DNA of 12,309 bases, taken from Bacillota bacterium (GTDB lineage: Bacteria; Bacillota; Clostridia; Oscillospirales; Acutalibacteraceae). Position numbers and translations under genes: made by a program. Below, piece after piece: positions 7,219-12,309 of the stretch; within the stretch, counting starts at the first letter, position 1, and each line of letters begins with the position of its first letter. The stretch is taken from assembly GCA_030705695.1 (NCBI GenBank), contig JAUZPX010000055.1, forward strand, positions 1 through 12,309. Direction: 5' to 3'. Below the pieces are notes generated by a model. It was not told where the DNA came from, did no database searches, and saw only the letters and a list, made by a program, of their open reading frames with translations.

Positions 7219-7249
7219 GGTCGCATTTCTTTTTTTGTGCGACCTTTTT
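7219..7249 (+). terminator. Rho-independent terminator of recA-recX
   Basis: A 7-bp stem GGTCGCA (7219-7225) / TGCGACC (7238-7244) with a T-rich 12-nt loop is followed by TTTTT. It begins two bases after the recX stop and separates recA-recX from rimO. Confidence 0.85.
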
Positions 7250-7268
7250 GACTGTCTGGCAACACATT

Positions 7269-7296
7269 TAGACAATGTTTTAAATTTCATTATGCT
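7269..7296 (+). promoter_or_regulatory. Possible promoter of rimO-pgsA
   Basis: A -35-like TAGACA (7269-7274) and -10-like TATGCT (7291-7296) are separated by 16 nt, after the recX terminator and 24 nt before the rimO ATG. TAATAT or TAGAAT slightly downstream are alternative -10 boxes. The location makes a promoter likely here, but the exact hexamers are uncertain. Confidence 0.4.
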
Positions 7297-7320
7297 AATA
7301 TGTAGAATAGGAAATGTTAA

Positions 7321-8646
7321 ATGGAAAAAATCGGACTTGTAAGTCTTGGCTGCGCAAAAAACCGCGTAGACGCCGAAATGATGCTTTATAAATTAAAAGA
7401 GAACGGCTATGAAATTGTCGCCGATGAAGCTGATGGCGATGCAGTAATCGTAAACACCTGCGGTTTTATTGAATCTGCAAAAACAGAAAGCATTGACGAA
7501 ATTCTTGAGCTTGCAAAGCTAAAAAAAGAAGGTCGAATCAAGGCGATTATTGTTACGGGTTGCCTTGCTGAAAGATATCAGAAGGAAATTTTTAAAGAAC
7601 TTTATGAGGTTGATGCCGTTATCGGTATTGGAGCAAATAATGATATTGTTTCCGTGGTGCAAAAAGCTCTTAATGGCGAAAAGACTGAATGTTTCCCGCA
7701 AAAAACACTTATGCCTTTAGATGGCGGCCGCCTGCAAACAACTCCTCAGGCTTTTGCTTATTTAAAAGTTGCCGACGGGTGCGATAACTGTTGCAGTTAT
7801 TGTGCAATACCATTGATCCGTGGTCGTTTTCGCAGCCGAAAGATGGAAAGCATAATCGAAGAAGCAAAAAATCTTGCTGAAAACGGCGTGAAGGAACTGC
7901 TTGTAATAGCACAAGATACAACACGCTACGGCGAAGACATTTACGGAAAACTAATGCTTCCCGAGCTTCTGCGTGAGCTATGCAAAATAGAAAAAATTCA
8001 CTGGATTCGTTTATTATATTGCTACCCCGACAGAATTACCGATGAATTAATAGGTCTTATTGCGTCGGAAGAAAAAATTCTGAATTACATAGATATTCCG
8101 CTGCAACACTGCAACAAAGACATTTTGCACGCAATGAACCGCCAAGGCGGCAGAGAGATCCTGACTGCTCTTCTTAATAAAATTCGCACAAAAATCCCTG
8201 GTGTTGTTCTGCGAACCACTTTCATTGCGGGGTTCCCAGGTGAGACAGAAGAGAATTTTGTGGAACTTTCCGAGTTTGTAAACGACATCCGCTTTGAGCG
8301 CACAGGTTGTTTTACATACTCACAGGAAGAAGATACAAAAGCGGCTGTTATGGAAAATCAAATCCCTGAAGATGAGAAAAGCCGTAGGCAGGAAATCCTT
8401 GTGAATCAAGCTCAAACTATTATGGACGAATTCAATCGTTCTCTTTTGGGAAAAACGCTGACTGTTTTGACAGAAGGCTATGACAGATTGGCAAAAGTCT
8501 ATTTTGGCAGAAGTTATGCAGATGCACCTGAAGTTGACGGCAAAGTTTTCTTCACTACCGATAACAAAAAACCAATCCCCGGCGATTTCGTCGAAGTTAA
8601 AATCAACGATGTAATTGACGGCGACCCGATTGGCGAAATGATCTGA
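7321..8646 (+). CDS. rimO: Ribosomal protein S12 (aspartate) methylthiotransferase RimO
   Basis: RimO is a radical-SAM enzyme with two [4Fe-4S] clusters that adds a methylthio group to the conserved aspartate of ribosomal protein S12. The 441-residue protein has all three domains. The N-terminal methylthiotransferase domain carries cluster cysteines C11 (SLGCAKNRVD), C47 (VNTCGF) and C81 (VTGCLAERY). The radical-SAM barrel has CxxxCxxC at C154, C158 and C161 (DGCDNCCSYCAIP) followed by the family's RGRFRSR. A C-terminal TRAM domain starts around residue 375. The SLGCAKNRVDAE opening and IRGRFRSR favour RimO over the tRNA enzymes MiaB and MtaB. The start follows AGGAAA. pgsA begins 18 nt after its stop, indicating an operon. 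Confidence 0.95.
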   Translation: MEKIGLVSLGCAKNRVDAEMMLYKLKENGYEIVADEADGDAVIVNTCGFIESAKTESIDEILELAKLKKEGRIKAIIVTGCLAERYQKEIFKELYEVDAVIGIGANNDIVSVVQKALNGEKTECFPQKTLMPLDGGRLQTTPQAFAYLKVADGCDNCCSYCAIPLIRGRFRSRKMESIIEEAKNLAENGVKELLVIAQDTTRYGEDIYGKLMLPELLRELCKIEKIHWIRLLYCYPDRITDELIGLIASEEKILNYIDIPLQHCNKDILHAMNRQGGREILTALLNKIRTKIPGVVLRTTFIAGFPGETEENFVELSEFVNDIRFERTGCFTYSQEEDTKAAVMENQIPEDEKSRRQEILVNQAQTIMDEFNRSLLGKTLTVLTEGYDRLAKVYFGRSYADAPEVDGKVFFTTDNKKPIPGDFVEVKINDVIDGDPIGEMI

Positions 8647-8664
8647 CAGAAAGGCGGCGAAGAA

Positions 8665-9258
8665 TTGAATACACCGAATAAGCTTACTTTGTTGCGCGTG
8701 ATTTTAGTTCCATTCTTCGTATTCGCATTGCTTGCTATAAATACTCCATATAATTTTCTTACGGCATTGATTATTTTCATTGCTGCATCAATTACCGATA
8801 TGCTTGACGGTAAAATCGCAAGAAAACGTGATTTGGTAACAGATTTCGGTAAATTTCTCGATCCTCTTGCCGATAAAATACTCGTCATGTCGGCACTTAT
8901 TTGTTTTGTTCAGCTCGGCATAACAAATTCTGTAATTGTAATAATTATTCTGTTTCGTGAGCTCGCCGTAACATCAATTCGGCTTGTCGCTTCAAACAAT
9001 CAAACAGTAGTGGCGGCAAATTTCTGGGGAAAAGCAAAAACCGTAAGTCAAATTGTTGCAATCCTTTCCGTATTGACCTTTCACTTTTTCTTAGGGCTCG
9101 TTTCACTCAATGTTTTTCCTTTTTGCATTGATTTGAATTTGCTTACATACATTGTAAAAATAACGGACAACATTTTACTTTGGAGTTCTGCAGCACTTAC
9201 CTTAATTTCAGGTTTTATTTATTTAAAACAAAATTTTCATTTTCTTTCCGATAGATAA
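8665..9258 (+). CDS. pgsA: CDP-diacylglycerol--glycerol-3-phosphate 3-phosphatidyltransferase PgsA
   Basis: PgsA is an integral membrane enzyme that makes phosphatidylglycerophosphate from CDP-diacylglycerol and glycerol 3-phosphate, the committed step to phosphatidylglycerol and cardiolipin. The CDP-alcohol phosphatidyltransferase signature is complete: D45, D48-G49, A52-R53, G62, D66 and D70. Several hydrophobic segments are visible (about 9-25, 30-45, 72-100, 125-145 and 165-187), and the 197-residue length is normal. I start it at TTG 8665, which follows an AAAGGCGGCGAAG site and gives the family's typical opening NTPNKLTLLRV. The related phosphatidylserine synthase is less likely given this N terminus and the rimO neighbour. 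The gene ends just before the T-box promoter, with no separate terminator seen. Confidence 0.93.
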   Translation: MNTPNKLTLLRVILVPFFVFALLAINTPYNFLTALIIFIAASITDMLDGKIARKRDLVTDFGKFLDPLADKILVMSALICFVQLGITNSVIVIIILFRELAVTSIRLVASNNQTVVAANFWGKAKTVSQIVAILSVLTFHFFLGLVSLNVFPFCIDLNLLTYIVKITDNILLWSSAALTLISGFIYLKQNFHFLSDR

Positions 9259-9265
9259 TTTGTTG

Positions 9266-9294
9266 TTTACAATATCCGATTAATTGTATATAAT
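9266..9294 (+). promoter_or_regulatory. Predicted sigma-A promoter of the cysE-cysS T-box operon
   Basis: TTTACA (9266-9271; 5 of 6 matches to TTGACA) and a perfect TATAAT (9289-9294) are separated by exactly 17 nt. This is the best promoter in the window. Transcription should begin near 9301, just ahead of T-box stem I. Confidence 0.8.
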
Positions 9295-9310
9295 AGCAAT
9301 ATAGTTTACA

Positions 9311-9602
9311 TGCGATTTAGCGAGAGAAGTAGTCAAAACAGCGCAAACTCAGAGATTGATGCAATAGCTGAAAGCATCATTTTGACGCATTTGATGAAAT
9401 GCACTCGTCAGCACACAAGGGGAACAAATCTTATTCTAAGATTTAAGTATCCTTGTGCGGATTAGGCTCCGTTATCGGCTGTTTTACGGTTTTTCTTACA
9501 AATCCGTACTTAAGGGTATGCTTTGCATACTGAACTTGGGTGGAACCACGGAGCATTTTTAAGAACGATGCCTCGTCCCTATTTTGGGGCGAGGCTTTTT
9601 TT
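9311..9602 (+). promoter_or_regulatory. T-box riboswitch leader, tRNA-Cys specific (UGC specifier)
   Basis: A T-box leader lets uncharged tRNA stabilise an antiterminator so that downstream genes are transcribed. Stem I is closed by GCGAG (9320-9324) with CTCGT (9404-9408), with GTCAAAA (9332-9338) pairing TTTTGAC (9380-9386) above. The internal loop carries GAAA-TGC-A, placing the specifier at TGC (9400-9402), a cysteine codon. A long hairpin follows: CACAAGG (9414-9420) with CCTTGTG (9451-9457), and AAATCTT with AAGATTT inside it. A GTATGC/GCATAC hairpin (9516-9530) precedes the T-box core TGGGTGGAACCACG (9537-9550). Its TGGA (9541-9544) would pair with UCCA at the acceptor end, matching the U73 discriminator of tRNA-Cys. 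Antiterminator pairing is GGG/CCC (9538-9540/9577-9579) and ACG/CGT (9548-9550/9574-9576), leaving the usual 7-nt bulge. This accounts for the pgsA-cysE gap. Confidence 0.95.
9570..9602 (+). terminator. Regulated terminator of the cysteine T-box
   Basis: The stem GCCTCGTCCC (9570-9579) pairs with GGGGCGAGGC (9586-9595) around a 6-nt loop and is followed by seven T. Its 5' arm contains the CGTCCC that the T-box core would capture in the antiterminator, so the two structures are mutually exclusive. Confidence 0.93.
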
Positions 9603-9626
9603 ATTAGTTTGAAAGGAGTGAAAAGT

Positions 9627-10283
9627 ATGTTCAATCAATTGAAATTGGATCTTGACTCTATTATGGAACGTGATCCCGCTGCTCGCAGCCGTTTGGAAGT
9701 GTATTTTTTGTATTCTGGCTTTAAAGCACTTCGTTCTTATCGTCGGGCACACTGGTTTTATTTACACAATCATAAATTTATTGCACGGTTCATTTCTCAA
9801 AGATCCCGTAAAAAAACAGGAATAGAAATTCATCCCGGTGCAAAAATAGGAAAAGGATTGTTTATTGACCACGGTATGGGCGTCGTTATCGGAGAAACAA
9901 CCGAAATCGGTGATTACTGCACGATTTACCAAAACGTGACCTTGGGCGGCACAGGAAAAGACCATGGGAAGCGCCACCCTACAATCGGAAATAATGTAAT
10001 GATCGGCGCAGGAGCTAAAGTGCTCGGACCGTTTCGTGTCGGCGATAACGTACGAATTGCCGCAGGAGCGGTTGTGCTTGACACTGTTCCCGAAAATGCC
10101 ACTGCTGTTGGCGTACCTGCAAGGGTTGTGCGAATCAATGGTATGAAAAATGAACAGCTCGATCAGATTCATATTACCGACCCTGTGGCTCAGCAGATTT
10201 GCAAGCTGGAATATCGCATCGATCAGCTCCAGAAAGAAATCAGCGATCTTCAAGACGAAAAAAATAAAGATATAGTCGATTAA
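9627..10283 (+). CDS. cysE: Serine O-acetyltransferase CysE
   Basis: CysE acetylates L-serine with acetyl-CoA to O-acetylserine, the precursor that cysteine synthase turns into cysteine. The ATG at 9627 follows GAAAGGAG and lies just beyond the T-box terminator, giving 218 residues, the short Firmicute form. An N-terminal helical part (1-62) precedes the left-handed beta-helix of hexapeptide repeats (about 65-170): IHPGAKIGKG, the active-site IDHGMGVVIGETTEIGD (80-96), YQNVTLGGTG (101-110), KRHPTIG with the second catalytic histidine (H117), and AAGAVVLDTVPENATAVGVP. A charged helical tail (about 183-215), likely coiled coil, ends the protein. The final Ile-Val-Asp and the TAA stop are encoded by the left tip of element copy 3, so the natural C terminus has been replaced. 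The conserved fold is untouched and the enzyme should be functional. Confidence 0.95.
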   Translation: MFNQLKLDLDSIMERDPAARSRLEVYFLYSGFKALRSYRRAHWFYLHNHKFIARFISQRSRKKTGIEIHPGAKIGKGLFIDHGMGVVIGETTEIGDYCTIYQNVTLGGTGKDHGKRHPTIGNNVMIGAGAKVLGPFRVGDNVRIAAGAVVLDTVPENATAVGVPARVVRINGMKNEQLDQIHITDPVAQQICKLEYRIDQLQKEISDLQDEKNKDIVD

Positions 10284-10428
10284 CTTGAAAAATTTACTTG
10301 AATTTGCAAGGCAATTTTTTGGTGCGCAAGGCGGAGGAGGATGGAATCCTGTCGGATTCCGACGACGACAACACAGCGCAGCGGAAAATTGTCCGAAAAG
10401 GCTGTACGGTTTTTAGGTTAATTTACTA
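10273..10428 (+). mobile_element. MITE-like element, copy 3 (156 bp) inside the cysE-cysS operon
   Basis: The left tip TAGTCGATTAACTTGAAAAA and the right tip on the other strand, TAGTAAATTAACCTAAAAA, are imperfect terminal inverted repeats; the outermost bases are TA at both ends. Orientation is the same as copy 1. The central hairpin GGAATCC/TGTC/GGATTCC (10343-10360) is perfect, and CGGA/TCCG lies near the right end. The element fills nearly the whole gap between cysE and cysS, leaving 22 nt with the cysS ribosome binding site. It supplies the cysE stop codon. There is no T-run after its hairpins, so it does not look like a strong terminator. Confidence 0.8.
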
Positions 10429-10450
10429 TAAATAAAGAGAAGGCTTCATA

Positions 10451-11854
10451 ATGAAAATATATAATACGCTTACACGAATGAAAGAAGAGCTAATCCCCTT
10501 AATAGAAGGCGAAGTTAAAATCTATGCCTGCGGTCCTACCGTTTACAATTATATTCATATCGGAAACGCTCGTCCAATTTGTGTATTCGATATCCTCCGC
10601 CGCTATTTGGAATTTCGCGGATATAAAGTTACCTTCGTACAGAACTTTACGGATATTGACGATAAAATAATCAATAAGGCAAATGCTGAAAACACCGATT
10701 ATTTAACTATATCAGAGCGCTATATTGAAGAATACAAAAAAGATGCCGTTGGACTAAATGTTCTGGCAGCCGATATTCATCCTCGTGCAACCGAAAACAT
10801 GGATGAAATTATAGAGATTATCTCAAAACTTATTGAAAACGGCCATGCATATGCCACTGAAACGGGCGATGTGTATTTTCGCACAAAATCTTTTGATGAA
10901 TACGGCAAGCTTTCAAAACAACCGCTTGACGATTTGGAATCTGGCGCACGAATTTCCGTTGATGAAATCAAAGAAAATCCGCTTGATTTTGCTTTATGGA
11001 AATCCGCAAAACCGGGCGAACCGATGTGGGAAGCACCTTGGGGTAAAGGACGCCCAGGCTGGCATATTGAGTGCTCAGCCATGGCAAGACGTTATCTTGG
11101 GGAGACAATAGATATCCACTGCGGCGGACAAGATTTGATTTTCCCTCATCACGAAAATGAAATTGCCCAAAGCGAGTGTTGCAATAATGCTGCTTTTGCA
11201 AAATATTGGATGCATAACGGCTATATAAATGTTGATAACAAAAAGATGTCTAAATCGCTCGGAAACTTTTTTACCGTCCGTGACGTCGCAGAGCAATTTG
11301 GCTATGAACCGATTAAATATATGCTTATATCCTCACATTACCGTTCTCCGATAAATTACAACACAGAAATTATTACAGCATGCAAAGCGTCGCTAGAAAG
11401 ACTTTACAATTGCCGTGAAAATCTTGATTTTGCGCTGCAAAACGCTATCGACGATGTCGGGGCAGATGATGAGTCCTCAAAAACACAGCTAAACCTTCAT
11501 CGAGAGCATTTTATCACTGCTATGGATGATGATTTAAACACTGCCGATGCATTGTCCTCGATTTTTGAGCTTACGAGAGAAATTAACTCTCTATTAGCAG
11601 ACGGAAAAGCTTCAAAAAATTTGATAACCTTTGCAATATCGCTGTTTGACGAGCTTACAGATGTGCTTGGTATTGTGCAGAACAAAAAGAAAGACAGCTT
11701 AAGCGAAGAAATTGAAGCACTTATTGAAAAGCGTACAGAAGCACGCAAAAACAAAGATTGGGCTCTTGCCGATGAAATCCGAGATGAATTAAAAGCTAGG
11801 CACGTAATTTTGGAGGATACTCCGCAAGGAATTAAATGGCGCATTGAAAGCTAA
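10451..11854 (+). CDS. cysS: Cysteinyl-tRNA synthetase CysS
   Basis: CysS charges tRNA-Cys with cysteine using ATP; it is a monomeric class I, zinc-containing synthetase. The 467 residues match the family. Visible are the zinc ligands C27 (YACGPTVYN), C208 (WHIECSAM), H233 and E237 (FPHHENEIAQSE), the class I HIGH motif as HIGN (36-39), KMSKS (265-269) with downstream LGNFFT, and a C-terminal helical DALR-type region. The ATG follows AGAAGG (10438-10443). It is the second gene of the T-box operon in the same order as Bacillus cysE-cysS, but without mrnC in view. The 167-nt distance from cysE is due mainly to element copy 3, so expression depends on read-through of that repeat or on an unrecognised promoter. 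Confidence 0.98.
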   Translation: MKIYNTLTRMKEELIPLIEGEVKIYACGPTVYNYIHIGNARPICVFDILRRYLEFRGYKVTFVQNFTDIDDKIINKANAENTDYLTISERYIEEYKKDAVGLNVLAADIHPRATENMDEIIEIISKLIENGHAYATETGDVYFRTKSFDEYGKLSKQPLDDLESGARISVDEIKENPLDFALWKSAKPGEPMWEAPWGKGRPGWHIECSAMARRYLGETIDIHCGGQDLIFPHHENEIAQSECCNNAAFAKYWMHNGYINVDNKKMSKSLGNFFTVRDVAEQFGYEPIKYMLISSHYRSPINYNTEIITACKASLERLYNCRENLDFALQNAIDDVGADDESSKTQLNLHREHFITAMDDDLNTADALSSIFELTREINSLLADGKASKNLITFAISLFDELTDVLGIVQNKKKDSLSEEIEALIEKRTEARKNKDWALADEIRDELKARHVILEDTPQGIKWRIES

Positions 11855-11898
11855 TACTATCCGTATATTATTGGATTTATTTTACGCATTGCTATTAT

Positions 11899-11939
11899 AA
11901 AGGCTACGAAAAGCATAGTTTTCGTAGCCTTTTATTTTT
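11899..11939. terminator. Rho-independent terminator between convergent cysS and the GH18 gene
   Basis: A 14-bp perfect stem AAAGGCTACGAAAA (11899-11912) / TTTTCGTAGCCTTT (11919-11932) with loop GCATAG is followed on the plus strand by a T-rich tract (TTTTATTTTT). It ends the cysS transcript. In the other direction the stem is the same but the T-tract is weaker, so use by the minus-strand gene is possible and less certain. Confidence 0.88.
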
Positions 11940-11940
11940 G

Positions 11941-12309
11941 CTATTCTTCACGTATCGGGCTGAATTGATTACTTTGAATTAGCCAGTTTTGCTGAAACGG
12001 ATTATTAACCGTCCAATAGCTGATTCCGCCTAATCCGTATTGAGATACAATGTCTTGTTTTGCCTTACTGCTTCTGGCATCTTCAAACCATACAACATGT
12101 TGCTTGCCGTTTGGCTCGTAATAGTAAAAATAAGGTGCCTGTGAGGGAATGTCGTATTGGATTTCCGAGCCTACTTTCCTTGCGAGTTCCAATGCCTGAT
12201 TGTTTGATAATATTTTGGCTTTATCTCCAGGTTTATATGGCATTGTCCAGTCTGCACCGAAATTTGGAATTCCCATAAGAATTTTCTCTTTTGGGATAAC
12301 TGTAAAAGC
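11941..12309 (-). CDS. Glycoside hydrolase family 18 protein, YaaH/SleL-like (C-terminal part; start beyond the window)
   Basis: The frame is open from the right edge to TAG at 11941-11943, about 122 codons; the in-frame ATG at 12276 is internal, because FTVIPKEKILMGIPNFG reads through it. The segments IPKEKILMGIPNFGADW, QAPYFYYYEPNGKQHVVWFE, DARSSKAKQDIVSQYGLGGI and SYWTVNNPFQQNWLI are the end of the GH18 barrel as seen in the YaaH/YdhD/SleL group, where the tryptophan of SYW lines the substrate cleft. These enzymes act on peptidoglycan, often spore cortex, and usually carry N-terminal LysM domains and sometimes a signal peptide; neither could be seen here. The catalytic DxxDxDxE motif should lie in the missing part. 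Family assignment is strong; the specific role is inferred. Confidence 0.85.
   Translation of the reverse strand, partial: AFTVIPKEKILMGIPNFGADWTMPYKPGDKAKILSNNQALELARKVGSEIQYDIPSQAPYFYYYEPNGKQHVVWFEDARSSKAKQDIVSQYGLGGISYWTVNNPFQQNWLIQSNQFSPIREE

Noticed and set aside
9540..9626. In-frame extension of cysE upstream of 9627 (would give 247 residues)
   Set aside because: It would encode the T-box core and terminator hairpin as protein. The ATG at 9627 has a good GAAAGGAG site and gives the normal N terminus of short CysE.
9762..10253. 163-codon open frame on the minus strand opposite cysE
   Set aside because: It is a shadow of the cysE hexapeptide-repeat coding sequence. It has no recognisable domain, and no ribosome binding site was evident.
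1335..10428. The three repeats as a CRISPR array or as riboswitches
   Set aside because: They are kilobases apart, occur in both orientations and have transposon-like ends. They sit at gene 3' ends rather than in tandem or consistently upstream of one gene class.
10427..10432. TATAAA at the right edge of element copy 3 as a cysS promoter
   Set aside because: There is no credible -35 hexamer at 16-18 nt, so it is mentioned only as a possibility and not annotated.
12274..12276. ATG at 12276 as the true start of the GH18 gene
   Set aside because: The frame continues upstream to the window edge with typical family sequence (IPKEKIL before MGIPNFG), so this Met is internal.
1..12309. A defence system, phage, integrated plasmid or secondary-metabolite cluster
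   Set aside because: Every sizeable gene matches a core housekeeping or cell-envelope family. No integrase, transposase, nuclease cassette or toxin-antitoxin pair was found.

Overview
The window looks like chromosomal DNA of a low-GC Gram-positive bacterium, most likely a spore-forming Clostridia-type Firmicute. Four things point there: a tRNA-Cys T-box leader ahead of cysE-cysS, a Bacillus/Clostridium-style LexA half-palindrome upstream of recA, many AGGAGG-like ribosome binding sites, and a YaaH/SleL-type GH18 hydrolase end of the kind found in spore formers. Base composition is AT-leaning and similar throughout. I see no phage, plasmid, CRISPR or defence cassette. Almost every gene is a recognisable housekeeping gene.

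Layout. Positions 1-2727 are on the minus strand, in transcription order hflX (translation-rescue GTPase), a 156-bp repeat, trmB (tRNA m7G46 methyltransferase), then the 5' part of a lipoprotein gene that runs off the left edge. Divergent from hflX is nadB-nadC (2911-5204), the quinolinate branch of NAD synthesis, translationally coupled and without nadA in view. After a second repeat copy come a LexA box, a sigma-A-type promoter and recA-recX (5484-7216), closed by a hairpin terminator. Then come rimO (S12 methylthiotransferase) and pgsA (phosphatidylglycerophosphate synthase), 7321-9258. A strong promoter and a complete cysteine T-box leader (9266-9602) precede cysE and cysS (9627-11854). 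A terminator separates these from the convergent 3' end of a GH18 cell-wall/spore hydrolase gene at the right edge.

How they work together. The T-box senses uncharged tRNA-Cys and switches on serine acetyltransferase (cysteine supply) and cysteinyl-tRNA synthetase (cysteine use). LexA probably links recA and its modulator recX to DNA damage. NadB and NadC make nicotinate mononucleotide together with a NadA encoded elsewhere.

The least expected content is a family of three 154-156 bp elements at 1335-1490, 5202-5355 and 10273-10428. They have ~18-bp terminal inverted repeats, TA...TA ends and conserved internal hairpins, and they carry no ORF. They look like a MITE family of the TA-targeting (IS630/Tc1-mariner-like) kind. 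All three tips overlap the 3' end of a gene (hflX, nadC, cysE), so the present stop codon of each gene lies in the element or at its TA boundary. The third copy sits inside the cysE-cysS operon.
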